Part shown: piece after piece, positions 43,782 to 52,637 of the stretch
How positions within the stretch are numbered: the stretch's first letter is position 1
Layout of the letters: every line of letters starts with the position of its first letter
Origin: Alphaproteobacteria bacterium
GTDB taxonomy: Bacteria; Pseudomonadota; Alphaproteobacteria; TMED109
Direction: 5' to 3'
Assembly (NCBI GenBank): GCA_022825235.1
Contig: JAJDYI010000004.1
Span: 1 to 64,000, forward strand
Length of the DNA: 64,000 nt
Position numbers and translations under genes: made by a program
Notes under the pieces: generated by a model
What the model was told of the DNA's origin: nothing
Databases searched by the model: none
The model's input: only the letters and a program-made list of their open reading frames with translations

Positions 43782-44474
43782 GTGCGATTCCTGTTCTTCG
43801 ACACGTCGCTGGATCGCCTGACCGCGGGCTTGGCGCGTGAGGAACGGGTCATTGCAGAACACAGCGAGGACTGCCCGCGCGGGCATTCCGACCGCTTGGT
43901 CCCCTTGCTGCGCGACCTCATGGCAGTTGCCGGCCTGCGTTTCGAGGATCTCGATGGCATCGGCTGCACCCGAGGACCCGGCACCTTCACCGGAATCCGT
44001 TCCGGCATTGCGGCCGCGCGGGCGCTTGGCCTCGCCGCCAACCTGCCCGCGACCGGGGTCACCACGCTGGATGCCCTCGCCCACACGCTGATCTGCGTAG
44101 AGCCCGCCAAGGCACCCGTCACAGCCGTGATCGATGCGCGCCGCGGCGAACTCTACTTCCGCCATTTCCGGCCGGACGGAACGCCCGTGGGGGCACCGTT
44201 GCGCGCGCCGGCGGCATCCGCCAAGTCGCACTGCCCACCGGGGAGACGTCTTCTGGTCGGCAGCGGCGCGGCCATCCTCCGCGACGTCCTTGGCTGCGGT
44301 GTTCCGCGCACCGACATCCGCGCACCGAGTCCCCGAGCCCTAGCGGTGACCCTCAACCGGGCCCTGCGCAGGCACCGGGGACACGGTTACATCAGCGGGC
44401 CCAAGCCGATGTACCTCCGGCCCGCCGACGCTACGCCTCCCGCCGACTGGCGTCAGCCGCCGGGGGAGGCCTGA
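43782..44474 (+). CDS. tsaB: tRNA t6A biosynthesis protein TsaB
   Basis: A 230-residue ASKHA-fold protein, partner of TsaD in making N6-threonylcarbamoyl-adenosine at tRNA position 37. The N-terminus FLFFDTSLDRLTAGL and the segments GIGCTRGPGTFTGIRSGIA and AVIDARRGELYF are diagnostic. The start is GTG 43782. In many relatives rimI follows tsaB. Here a TusA-like gene lies on the opposite strand and overlaps the tsaB end by 22 bp. Confidence 0.93.
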   Translation: MRFLFFDTSLDRLTAGLAREERVIAEHSEDCPRGHSDRLVPLLRDLMAVAGLRFEDLDGIGCTRGPGTFTGIRSGIAAARALGLAANLPATGVTTLDALAHTLICVEPAKAPVTAVIDARRGELYFRHFRPDGTPVGAPLRAPAASAKSHCPPGRRLLVGSGAAILRDVLGCGVPRTDIRAPSPRALAVTLNRALRRHRGHGYISGPKPMYLRPADATPPADWRQPPGEA

Positions 44475-44698
44475 TCCGGGTGCCGGATGGTGATCCGCCA
44501 GATTCCGGATCCTGACGGATGCGGCTCGGGCGGGTCGACCTGGTATCCGAGCTCCGCAGCCGAACGCGGCACGTTCTCGAGAGGCTCCCCCCCGCTCAGC
44601 AGCACTTCGAGCACGCTCTCGGCGGGCAGCCGGTCTAGCGCGATCCGTGTCCGGACGAACGTCATCGGGCACACTTCGTCGGTGATGTCGAGGCTCAC
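44453..44698 (-). CDS. TusA-like sulfurtransferase family protein
   Basis: A small protein (81 residues from GTG 44698) of the TusA/YeeD fold. The conserved Cys lies in DITDEVCPMTFVRTRIALDR, followed by GEPLENVPRS. TusA-type proteins carry a persulfide for tRNA thiolation or other sulfur transfer. Partner genes are not nearby. The start is uncertain: GTG 44740 or ATG 44788 would add 14 or 30 residues, and none has a good ribosome site. I chose the start that gives the usual family length. Confidence 0.82.
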   Translation of the reverse strand: MSLDITDEVCPMTFVRTRIALDRLPAESVLEVLLSGGEPLENVPRSAAELGYQVDPPEPHPSGSGIWRITIRHPDQASPGG

Positions 44699-44832
44699 GA
44701 CCGAGACGGTCGCCGGAAGCGCGGCGGAAGAAAGAGGCACAACGCACGAGTATATCGCCACGTTTTTCTGCCCCGGGGCCTGTCCCATCTATACTGCGGG
44801 TCCGGGACGCTAACGGGAACGCCAGAGGAACT

Positions 44833-45264
44833 TTGCCCTCCACCGCTTCAGACCTGGAAAAGCTCTGCGCTGAGAAGGGACTCAAGATGACCTCGCAGCG
44901 CCGGGTCATCGTGCAGGTGCTGGCCGATTCGGACGATCACCCGGCGGCAGAAGATGTCTACCGCCGCGCATCGCGGATCGAGGGGCGCATCAGCCTGGCG
45001 ACCGTATACCGCACCATCCGCCTGCTCGAGGAGGCGGGGATCCTGGAGAAGCACGACTTCGGTGACGGGCGGGCCCGCTACGAAGAGATCAAGCGCACCC
45101 ATCACGACCACCTCATCGATGTCGACACCGGAGAAGTCATCGAGTTCGTCAATGAGGAAATCGAGTCGCTGCAAGAAGCCGTTGCCCGCGAGCTTGGGTA
45201 CAGACTGACCGGCCACCGCCATGAGCTCTACGGAACCCGGATCCACAAGCCGGAGCAAGACTGA
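44833..45264 (+). CDS. fur: Fur/Mur-family metalloregulator
   Basis: A 143-residue Fur-family repressor. The recognition helix is ISLATVYRTIRLLEEAGIL, and the metal site HHDH is at 90-93. Classical Fur has Cys residues in CxxC pairs for structural zinc. Here the only Cys is at residue 12, and the usual LICLDC is LIDVDT. This Cys-free form is typical of alphaproteobacterial Fur/Mur, which can sense iron or manganese. Start TTG 44833 follows AGAGGAAC. olsB begins 3 bp after its stop, so regulator and lipid genes may share a transcript. Confidence 0.92.
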   Translation: MPSTASDLEKLCAEKGLKMTSQRRVIVQVLADSDDHPAAEDVYRRASRIEGRISLATVYRTIRLLEEAGILEKHDFGDGRARYEEIKRTHHDHLIDVDTGEVIEFVNEEIESLQEAVARELGYRLTGHRHELYGTRIHKPEQD

Positions 45265-45267
45265 GGG

Positions 45268-46080
45268 ATGCCGGCTGGCGCTCCCCGCCACAGTGCGGTG
45301 CCAATCGCGCGCGCTGGCAACCTAGAAGTGCGCCTGGCCACTCAGGCCCACGAGGTGGACGCCGCCCAGGCGCTGCGGTACCGGATCTTCTACGAGGAGA
45401 TGTCGGCCACGCCCTCGCCCGAGATGCGGAAACGCCAGCGTGACTTTGACCGCTATGACCCGCTGTGGGAGCACCTGCTGGTGCTCGACCATGGCACGGG
45501 AGGGACCGTTATTGGCACCTACCGGCTGCACCGGTGCGGTGCCGAGACCCCGTCCAGCGAGCTGTACACCAATACCGAGTACGACGTGGCGCCGATTCTC
45601 GAGCAAACGGGAGTGCTCGTCGAGCTCGGCCGGATGTGCATCCACCCCAACTACCGGACCGGGGCGACCGCCCAGTTGCTCTGGCGCGGCATCGCACACT
45701 ACGTGTTCCACCACGACGTGCAGCTGATGTTCGGGTGCGCCAGCCTGAACGGAACCGACCCGGACGCGCTGGCGCTGCCGCTCAGCTACCTGTACCACGC
45801 CCATCTGGCTCCCCCGAATCTGCGGCCCCGGGCGCTTGAGAACCTCAGGGTGCCGATGGACCGCCTTGCACCCGACGCCTTCACGTCACGCGACGGTCTC
45901 AAGGCCCTGCCCGGGCTGGTCAAGGGCTACATCCGGCTCGGCGGGTTCGTGGGCGACGGCGCGGTCATAGACCGGCAGTTCGGGACGGTCGACGTCTGCA
46001 TGGTGGTCAAGACCGAACTGGTCAGCAAACGGTACCGCCAGCACTACGAGCGGGAAGCCGGGATCAGCGAGTACAACTAG
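45268..46080 (+). CDS. olsB: Ornithine N-acyltransferase (acyl-ACP dependent)
   Basis: A 270-residue OlsB-type GNAT acyltransferase that attaches a 3-hydroxy fatty acid to ornithine, the first step of ornithine-lipid synthesis. Family segments are ALRYRIFYEEM, RDFDRYDPLWEHLLVLD, ELGRMCIHPNYR and MFGCASLNGTDPDALA. The next gene encodes the expected second enzyme. Start ATG 45268 lies 3 bp after the fur stop. Ornithine lipids replace phospholipids under phosphate limitation in many alphaproteobacteria. No PhoB site is visible. Confidence 0.9.
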   Translation: MPAGAPRHSAVPIARAGNLEVRLATQAHEVDAAQALRYRIFYEEMSATPSPEMRKRQRDFDRYDPLWEHLLVLDHGTGGTVIGTYRLHRCGAETPSSELYTNTEYDVAPILEQTGVLVELGRMCIHPNYRTGATAQLLWRGIAHYVFHHDVQLMFGCASLNGTDPDALALPLSYLYHAHLAPPNLRPRALENLRVPMDRLAPDAFTSRDGLKALPGLVKGYIRLGGFVGDGAVIDRQFGTVDVCMVVKTELVSKRYRQHYEREAGISEYN

Positions 46081-46083
46081 GCG

Positions 46084-46905
46084 ATGGCAGACGACCTCGC
46101 GCCCTCGCATGCGCGCGCGACGTTTCGGAGTTTCGCTTTCCTGGCCTGGTTCCTGCTGCTTCTGCCCGCGCACGTGGCGGCGCTCGCCAGCGGCTCCAGC
46201 TGGTCGCGACGGATACCGGTCGTGTTCCATCGCGGGCTCCTCTCCCTATTCGGGATCCGGGTTCGTCGCGTCGGTCGACCGAGCCAGAAACGCCCCACCC
46301 TCTTTGCCAGCAACCACGCCTCCTGGCTGGACATCGTCGTGCTTTCGTCCCTAGCGCCGGTATCCTTCGTGGCCAAGGCGGAGATCGCTGGCTGGTTCTT
46401 CTTCGGATGGCTGGCGAAGCTGCAGCGGAGCATCTTCATTGACCGCCGTCGGAGTCAAGCCGTCGCGCACGGGACCGAACTGGCCGCCCGGCTGGCCGAC
46501 AGCGACAACATCGTCCTGTTCCCCGAAGGCACCAGCGGCGACGGCAATCGGGTCCATCGTTTTCGTTCCGCGCTCTTCAACTTCGCCGAACGGGAAAACC
46601 TTCGGGGGCTGACCGTGCAGCCGGTGTCGATCTGTTACAGCGGCCTCAACGGGCTGCCCATGGACCGCCGAAACCGTCCGCTCATTGCCTGGTACGGCGG
46701 GATGGACCTGTTGCCGCACGTCTGGCGGCTGCTGGGCCTCGGGCACGCGGAGGTCACGGTAAGCTTCCACCCGCCCTTGCCCGAGATTTCCGACCGGAAG
46801 CAGTTAGCCCGACTGGCGGAACGGAGCGTCGCCGACGGACTCGCGCTGGCGCTGGCCGGACGCGGCCGGGGAGGCGCGGCCGGGAGTCGCCCGTCCACCC
46901 GATGA
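46084..46905 (+). CDS. olsA: Lyso-ornithine-lipid O-acyltransferase (PlsC family)
   Basis: A 273-residue membrane acyltransferase with an N-terminal helix (FAFLAWFLLLLPAHVAAL). The HX4D catalytic motif is at 78-83 (SNHASWLD), and the acyl-acceptor motif is VLFPEGTSGDG. OlsA esterifies lyso-ornithine lipid and can also act as a 1-acylglycerol-3-phosphate acyltransferase. The adjacency of olsB favours the former. Its stop overlaps the miaB ATG by 4 bp, so lipid and tRNA-modification genes are translationally coupled. Confidence 0.88.
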   Translation: MADDLAPSHARATFRSFAFLAWFLLLLPAHVAALASGSSWSRRIPVVFHRGLLSLFGIRVRRVGRPSQKRPTLFASNHASWLDIVVLSSLAPVSFVAKAEIAGWFFFGWLAKLQRSIFIDRRRSQAVAHGTELAARLADSDNIVLFPEGTSGDGNRVHRFRSALFNFAERENLRGLTVQPVSICYSGLNGLPMDRRNRPLIAWYGGMDLLPHVWRLLGLGHAEVTVSFHPPLPEISDRKQLARLAERSVADGLALALAGRGRGGAAGSRPSTR

Positions 46906-48299
46906 AGGCGCTATTGACCGGCCGGCAGGAGACCGGATCCCCCACCTCTCGCCGCGTCTATATCCGGACGTACGGATGCCAGATGAACGTCTACGATTCG
47001 GAGCGGATGGCGGAGTTGCTGGCGCCGCTTGGCTACGCCCGGACCGAAGTTCCCGAGGCTGCCGACCTGATCGTTCTGAACACCTGCCACATCCGCGAGA
47101 AGGCTGCGGAAAAGGTGTACTCGGACCTCGGCCGGCTGGTACCGCTCCAAACGTCCGCACGCCGCGCCGGCCGCCGGGTGCGCTTCGTCGTAGCCGGCTG
47201 CGTGGCGCAGGCGGAAGGGGCTGAGATCAGGCGCCGGCGTCCAGAAGTGGACATCGTGGTGGGGCCCCAGACCTACCACCGGCTGCCGGAGCTTCTGGCC
47301 CGTGCCGACCGGGCCAACGCAAAGGCGACGATTTGCACGGACTTTCCGGCCGAGCGCAAGTTTGATGAACTGCCGTCCCGCAGCCATCCGGGACCAGCCG
47401 CGTTTCTCTCGGTTCAGGAAGGGTGCGACCGGTTCTGCACGTTCTGCGTGGTTCCCTACACGCGGGGTGCGGAGTACTCCCGGCCCGTCGCCGACGTGGT
47501 CCGGGAAGCGGAATCGCTCGTGCGGCAAGGCGCCCGCGAATTGTGCCTGCTCGGGCAGAACGTCAACGCTTACCACGGCCCGGATCCGAACGGCAGGGAA
47601 ATTTCGCTGGCCGGTCTGCTGCGGGAGCTCGCGCGCATCGACGGTGTGTGGCGACTGCGGTACACCACTTCGCACCCCGCCAACATGACGGAGGAATTGA
47701 TCCGCGCCCACGGCGATCTCGAAGCCCTGATGCCGTACCTGCATCTGCCCGTCCAGTCCGGGTCCGATCGCGTGCTGCGGGCCATGAATCGGGCCCATAC
47801 CGCCGAGTCCTTCCGGGCCACGGTGCGGGCATTGCGGGGGGCCAGGCCCGACCTCGCGCTGTCGTCCGACTTCATTGTGGGGTTTCCCGGGGAGACGGAA
47901 AGCGACTTCGAGGCCACTCTGCAACTGGTTGAGGACACCGGGTTCGCCGCCGCCTATTCGTTTCGTTACAGCCGCCGGCCCGGTACGCCCGCGGCGGTCC
48001 TGACGCACCAGGTGCCCGAACCGGAAAAGGCTCGCCGCCTCTCGATCCTGCAGGCGCGGCTCGCCGAACAGCAGCACAGCTTCAATCGCGGCTTCCTGAA
48101 CGCCACCGTGCCGGTTCTGTTCGAACGCCGCGGCCGGCGCCCCGGGCAACTCGCGGGACGAAGCCCGTGGATGCACGCGGTACACGCGGATGGAGACGAA
48201 GCCCTCCTGGGCACTCTCCAACCCGTGCGAGTCACCCGAGCGGGGCCGCATGGGCTCGCCGGGGAACTGGCAAACCATTCCGAAGTTGCCGCAGGATGA
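46902..48299 (+). CDS. miaB: tRNA-2-methylthio-N6-isopentenyladenosine synthase MiaB
   Basis: A 465-residue radical-SAM methylthiotransferase acting on A37 of tRNA. The auxiliary cluster ligands are Cys26 (TYGCQMN), Cys62 (LNTCHIR) and Cys100 (VAGCVAQ). The SAM cluster is C175-x3-C179-x2-C182 in QEGCDRFCTFCVVPYTRG. A TRAM domain forms the C-terminus. All six Cys are in place. It overlaps olsA and phoH by 4 bp each. Confidence 0.97.
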   Translation: MKALLTGRQETGSPTSRRVYIRTYGCQMNVYDSERMAELLAPLGYARTEVPEAADLIVLNTCHIREKAAEKVYSDLGRLVPLQTSARRAGRRVRFVVAGCVAQAEGAEIRRRRPEVDIVVGPQTYHRLPELLARADRANAKATICTDFPAERKFDELPSRSHPGPAAFLSVQEGCDRFCTFCVVPYTRGAEYSRPVADVVREAESLVRQGARELCLLGQNVNAYHGPDPNGREISLAGLLRELARIDGVWRLRYTTSHPANMTEELIRAHGDLEALMPYLHLPVQSGSDRVLRAMNRAHTAESFRATVRALRGARPDLALSSDFIVGFPGETESDFEATLQLVEDTGFAAAYSFRYSRRPGTPAAVLTHQVPEPEKARRLSILQARLAEQQHSFNRGFLNATVPVLFERRGRRPGQLAGRSPWMHAVHADGDEALLGTLQPVRVTRAGPHGLAGELANHSEVAAG

Positions 48300-49261
48300 G
48301 CAAGCCGAGCGACGCCATCCAGGTCTCATTTCAGGACAACGCCCTGCTCACCGAGCTCTTCGGCGAGCAGGACGACAACCTCCATCAGGTCGAACGGATG
48401 TTCGACGTGACGGTGTCGAGCCGCGGCAACACGCTGTCGATTACGGGTGCAGAGGCGAAGCGTGCCCGCGACATGCTTGCCGACCTCTACCGCCTGCTCG
48501 AGATGGGCCAGCGGGTGGGGCGGCCGGAGATCGAAGCCGCATTCCGCATGGCCGGGCAACAGTCCCGCGCGGGCGACACGATCAAGACCGCCAAGCGCAG
48601 CGTCTATCCGCGCACCGTCCACCAGACGGAGTACATCCGGGCTCTCCGCACCAAGCCGCTGACCTTCGGCGTCGGCGCCGCAGGCACCGGCAAGACCTAC
48701 CTCGCAGTGGCGGTGGCCGCCGCCGAGCTCCGGAGTGGTGCGATCGAACGAATCGTGCTGTCGCGTCCAGCCGTCGAGGCCGGCGAGCGACTGGGCTTCC
48801 TGCCCGGCGACCTGCGCGAGAAAATCGATCCGTACCTGCGGCCCCTGCATGACGCCCTGGGCGACATGCTGCACCGAGACTGGCTGGCGCGGCGCATGGA
48901 AAAGGGCGTTATCGAAATTGCGCCGCTCGGGTTCATGCGCGGTCGCACGCTCACCAACGCCTTCATCATTCTTGACGAGGCCCAGAACGCCACAACCATT
49001 CAGATGAAGATGTTTCTTACCCGTTTGGGGGAGGGCGCGAGAATGGCGGTGACCGGCGACCTGTCCCAGATCGATCTCCCGCCCGGCAGCCGCTCAGGCT
49101 TGGCCGAGGCGCTGCAGATCACCTCGGACCTCAAGGACGTGGCCCAGGTACACTTCAGCGACCGCGACGTGATTCGCCCGCCCCTGGTCTCCGAGATCGT
49201 CCGCGCGTACGAGCGGGCAGCCATGCGCGGCAAGGTCATGCCCAGAACGTCCAACGCATGA
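48296..49261 (+). CDS. phoH: PhoH-like ATPase (YbeZ)
   Basis: A 321-residue P-loop ATPase of the PhoH/YbeZ type, linked to RNA metabolism together with the YbeY nuclease. Walker A GAAGTGKT is at 127-134, and Walker B is AFIILDEAQNATTIQMKMFL. An N-terminal KH-like region spans about 10-80. The start ATG 48296 overlaps the miaB stop, and its own stop overlaps ybeY, the conserved miaB-phoH-ybeY-corC order. Confidence 0.95.
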   Translation: MSKPSDAIQVSFQDNALLTELFGEQDDNLHQVERMFDVTVSSRGNTLSITGAEAKRARDMLADLYRLLEMGQRVGRPEIEAAFRMAGQQSRAGDTIKTAKRSVYPRTVHQTEYIRALRTKPLTFGVGAAGTGKTYLAVAVAAAELRSGAIERIVLSRPAVEAGERLGFLPGDLREKIDPYLRPLHDALGDMLHRDWLARRMEKGVIEIAPLGFMRGRTLTNAFIILDEAQNATTIQMKMFLTRLGEGARMAVTGDLSQIDLPPGSRSGLAEALQITSDLKDVAQVHFSDRDVIRPPLVSEIVRAYERAAMRGKVMPRTSNA

Positions 49262-49731
49262 GCCGGGTCGTGCTGCAGATCGCGGACCCGCGCTGGGATG
49301 ACCCGGAACTGACGACTTTGGCGCACGCCTGCGCAACTCGCGCCGTTCAGGGCCATGGTTCGGAACGAGCCAATCTGCGCCTCACCTGCGACGCCGAGAT
49401 GCAGACTCTGAACCGCAGCTGGCGCCGGATCGACCGGCCCACCAATGTTCTCTCCTTTCCGCAGGAGGACACGGTTTCACCGGACGAGGCGAACCCGGAA
49501 CTCGGGGACGTCGCCATCGGGTTCGAAACTGCGGAGCGCGAAGCGCGGGAACGAGGTTTGCCTCTGAGCCATCACCTTGCGCATCTCGCGGTCCATGGCA
49601 TGCTCCATTTGGTAGGATTCCGACACGACACCGATCCGTCCGCGCAGTGCATGGAAGACCTTGAACGCTCGATGCTCGCTGACTTCGGGATCAGCGATCC
49701 TTATCGGTACCGGGGTGCTGCCTCGCAGTGA
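49258..49731 (+). CDS. ybeY: Endoribonuclease YbeY
   Basis: A 157-residue metal-dependent RNase needed for 16S rRNA 3'-end maturation and 70S quality control. The zinc ligands are His113, His117 and His123 in HLAVHGMLHLVGFRHD, and the conserved Arg is in RPTNVLSFPQ. The start ATG 49258 lies in an ATGA overlap with phoH. The GTG start of corC overlaps its stop. Confidence 0.95.
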   Translation: MSRVVLQIADPRWDDPELTTLAHACATRAVQGHGSERANLRLTCDAEMQTLNRSWRRIDRPTNVLSFPQEDTVSPDEANPELGDVAIGFETAEREARERGLPLSHHLAHLAVHGMLHLVGFRHDTDPSAQCMEDLERSMLADFGISDPYRYRGAASQ

Positions 49732-50594
49732 GTGAGCCCGCCCATATTCAGTCCAGGCCTCCGTTCTGGACATCGCTGGCCGATCGGTACTGGAAGAAGC
49801 TCCGGAGGCCGACCGGCCGGGATGGACGCATCCGGCATACCGTCGAGACGGTGGGTCAATCCCACGACCTGACTCCGAAGCAGGCCGGGATTCTGCGGCA
49901 GCTGCTCCGCCTCGACACAATTGACGTTGAGGAAGTCATGGTGACTCGCAGCGAGATCGTGGCGGTCCCCGCCACGGCGTCGATCCAGCAGCTGATCGAT
50001 ACCGGCAGCCAAGCCGGGCACTCCCGCCTGCCGGTGTTCGGCCGCGACCTCGATGACATCATCGGCATGATTCACATGAAGGACTTGCTGTCGTGGTGGG
50101 GAAAGAGTGACGGCTTCCAGTTGTCCGACATCACGCGCCCCATTCTCACGGCCGCGCCCTCGACCCCGGTCACGGAGCTGCTTGGCCAGATGCAGAGCGA
50201 GCGGTGCCACATCGCGATCGTTGCCGACGAACACGGCGGCACCGACGGGCTGGTCACGATCGAGGATCTGCTGGAAGAAATCGTCGGCGAGATCGAGGAC
50301 GAACATGACCAGACCCCCCCACCCGATCTCGTGGAAATCACCAAGGGAGTCTACGAAGTCGACGGGCGGTACCCTCTCAAGGAGTTCGAAGAGCAGGTTG
50401 GAATCAACTTGCGAACCGGACGGTTCGAGGATGTGGAGAGCGTCGGCGGCCTGGTGATCGCGATCGCCGGTGAGTTTCCGGCAGAAGGCCAACGGCTGGA
50501 ACACAACAGCCTTGATCTCGTGCCCGTGGACGTCAGCGACCGCGCGGTGCTCAGAGTTCAGGTCCTCGCCAAGGGACACCGCGCGCCCGGGTAG
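49728..50594 (+). CDS. corC: CorC/HlyC-family CBS-domain protein
   Basis: A 288-residue cytosolic protein with two CBS domains (MVTRSEIVAVPATASIQQLI and IVADEHGGTDGLVTIEDLLE) and a C-terminal transporter-associated HCC domain (VDGRYPLKEFEEQVG). Relatives affect magnesium and cobalt efflux, although the exact role is unsettled. Start GTG 49728 overlaps the ybeY stop. In many genomes lnt follows. Here the next gene, mltA, is convergent. Confidence 0.9.
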   Translation: MSEPAHIQSRPPFWTSLADRYWKKLRRPTGRDGRIRHTVETVGQSHDLTPKQAGILRQLLRLDTIDVEEVMVTRSEIVAVPATASIQQLIDTGSQAGHSRLPVFGRDLDDIIGMIHMKDLLSWWGKSDGFQLSDITRPILTAAPSTPVTELLGQMQSERCHIAIVADEHGGTDGLVTIEDLLEEIVGEIEDEHDQTPPPDLVEITKGVYEVDGRYPLKEFEEQVGINLRTGRFEDVESVGGLVIAIAGEFPAEGQRLEHNSLDLVPVDVSDRAVLRVQVLAKGHRAPG

Positions 50595-50615
50595 CGGCCC
50601 GGCTCTGCAGACAGG

Positions 50616-51845
50616 TCAGTCCGGCGTCCGCACCTCGTGGGCGTAGGACCGTGGCACGAGAACCCAGGCCCGGCCAGGCGCGCGCATCCGTCCGGCCTGT
50701 TCCCGCGCCAGGGCACCATGCCCGAAGAACAGATCGCCGCGCGCCGGTCCGCGAATCGCCGCCCCGGTGTCCTGTGCCAGCATGAGCCGTGCAACCGGAG
50801 CATCGCCACCGCCGGGAACCGGCACACGAGTCTGGATCCAGACCGGCAAGTGCAGAGGAATGTACTCCCGATCCACGGCAATCGAACGGCGCGGCGTCAG
50901 GGGCACGCCGGCCGCGCCCACCGGCGTAGACGCAGCACGCTCCTCGAAGAACACGAAGGAGGCATTCTCCGCCATCAGTGCCCGCATTTCTTTCGGGTGG
51001 GCCCGCAGCCAGGCAGCGATCGACTGGAGGGACAAGTCGTGCAAGTCGATGGCGCCACGTCGGAGCAATGTCCGGCCAATCGCATAGTACGGATGGCCGT
51101 TGAAGCCGGCGTAGCCCACATGCATGACCGACCCATCGGCCAGGCGAACGCGCCCGGACCCCTGAATGTGCAGGAAGAACGCTTCCACCGGATCGAGAAT
51201 CCAGACCAGCTCGAGGTTCCGGCCAGCGAGCGCTCCCTGCTGGATCGAAGCTCGATCAGGCATGGGTACCAGTTCTCCGTCCTGCACGCGTCCCGCCAAG
51301 CGGGTACCGCTGAGTGCCGGTCGGAAGCTTCCGAGGTCGATTTCCACCAGTTCGGGTGGTCGCACATACAACGGCTCTGCACCCGGAACCGGCGTGCGCC
51401 GACCAGCCACCTCCGGTTCGAAATAACCCGTGAAGAGCCCTTCCGCCGCCGATTCCCCGGAGTGGGGCACGGGGACAAACCAGCGTTCCAGGAATGCCCT
51501 GGCTTCCTGTGCGCCGGTGATAGACGTCCGATCCAGTTCCGCACAAATGCGCTGCATGTGGCGGGCCGGGCCCGCGGTACCATGTCCGCCGAGATCGTGC
51601 TCGGGCGGCAGCGTCGCCAAGTTGGTGCAACTGGCGGCCAAGGCTGGCAGTGCTTCGGCCTGATTGTCGTCTGGCCACCCCGGTAGGTCGACGAGGGCGG
51701 CGACCGACGCCGGTTGGGACGGGGCCGCCAAGCCGGTCGCCAGCAGCTTCGGCTCAGGTGCGCAACCGGCAGCCAGGACAGCGACGGCAAACCAGCCCCA
51801 GTCGGCCGGTGGTCGGCCGAGGCCTCGTCCGGCCGGGAGCTTCAT
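50616..51845 (-). CDS. mltA: Membrane-bound lytic murein transglycosylase A
   Basis: A 409-residue lipoprotein that cleaves peptidoglycan to 1,6-anhydromuropeptides. The lipobox Cys28 is in VAVLAAGCAPEP. The MltA fold follows with FTGYFEPEVAG, AFFLHIQGSGRVRLADGS and the 3D domain LMLAQDTGAAIRGPARGD, whose Asp is catalytic. The start ATG 51845 overlaps the tim44-like stop by 4 bp. In relatives smr usually comes next, but in this genome smr is beside parA. Confidence 0.93.
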   Translation of the reverse strand: MKLPAGRGLGRPPADWGWFAVAVLAAGCAPEPKLLATGLAAPSQPASVAALVDLPGWPDDNQAEALPALAASCTNLATLPPEHDLGGHGTAGPARHMQRICAELDRTSITGAQEARAFLERWFVPVPHSGESAAEGLFTGYFEPEVAGRRTPVPGAEPLYVRPPELVEIDLGSFRPALSGTRLAGRVQDGELVPMPDRASIQQGALAGRNLELVWILDPVEAFFLHIQGSGRVRLADGSVMHVGYAGFNGHPYYAIGRTLLRRGAIDLHDLSLQSIAAWLRAHPKEMRALMAENASFVFFEERAASTPVGAAGVPLTPRRSIAVDREYIPLHLPVWIQTRVPVPGGGDAPVARLMLAQDTGAAIRGPARGDLFFGHGALAREQAGRMRAPGRAWVLVPRSYAHEVRTPD

Positions 51846-52507
51846 TCGCCCGTGCGAATGAGAGTCCAGTTCGGGTCGGCCAGACTGACGTCCCTGGAGA
51901 AGGTCCACAGGTCGTTGGCACGGGCTGGAATGTCCGGGTCTCCGTCCACGACCACGCCCGCGGAGTCACGGATCGCCTCGATTTTCTCGCTCTCGAATTC
52001 AACGCGGACCACGGCGTGGGTGCCCTCCATCCATGCGCTCTCGATCGATGCGTGGGCCACCTTGATATCCCGCACCTCCATGGCCTTGCCGTCCCGCTCG
52101 CGCTCAGCGATGGATGCCTCGAAGCTGCGGTACACCGATTCGGAGAGCAGCCGTTGCAGGGGTTCGCGCTCGCCTGCGGCAAAGGCGCCAACGATCATCG
52201 CGAACGCCTGGCTGGCGCCACCCAGGAACTGCTCCGGGCTGAACGACGGATCGGCAGCCTGGACGGCGGCCAAGCCCGTCACGGGACCGCCAGCGTGAAT
52301 CCGCCCGTCTTCCGGCGCCTCGGGCAAGTCTGATTCGGCCTCGATCTCCGCCGCTACGGGCGACTCGGCCTGGCTCTGGGAGTCGGAATTGGGCGTTGCT
52401 TCCGGGGGCGGGCTTTCGTGACCCGTGCGCCGACCCAGCACCCGGTGCAAGCGAATCAGCAGGAAGCCCGTGATCACCGCAAACAGAAGGATGTCGAAAT
52501 ACTGCAT
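51842..52507 (-). CDS. Tim44/TimA-like domain protein
   Basis: A 221-residue protein. One N-terminal membrane helix (YFDILLFAVITGFLLIRL) is followed by an acidic, low-complexity linker (residues about 35-80). The Tim44-like domain has FLGGASQAFAMIVGAFAAGE and LLSESVYRSFEASIAERER. The mitochondrial relative helps drive protein import. The bacterial form (TimA) is membrane-attached, with an unclear role in envelope biogenesis. It is coupled to mltA by a 4-bp overlap. The secB gene often found upstream is not present. Confidence 0.88.
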   Translation of the reverse strand: MQYFDILLFAVITGFLLIRLHRVLGRRTGHESPPPEATPNSDSQSQAESPVAAEIEAESDLPEAPEDGRIHAGGPVTGLAAVQAADPSFSPEQFLGGASQAFAMIVGAFAAGEREPLQRLLSESVYRSFEASIAERERDGKAMEVRDIKVAHASIESAWMEGTHAVVRVEFESEKIEAIRDSAGVVVDGDPDIPARANDLWTFSRDVSLADPNWTLIRTGE

Positions 52508-52637
52508 GGGAACGCGGTTATTCCTCGAGGCTGGCTGTCCAGCGTTAGTCCCCGCCAACGGGCATCAATGTAACACAAGGCTCCGGCCGCGCATGCGAAC
52601 GGCGAACGCCCGGCTCCCCGAAAGTTCAGCAGCGAAT

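Noticed and set aside
46911-48329. A 472-codon open frame antisense to miaB
   Set aside because: miaB has all six cluster cysteines in frame. The antisense product has no recognisable domain and arises from third-position GC bias.
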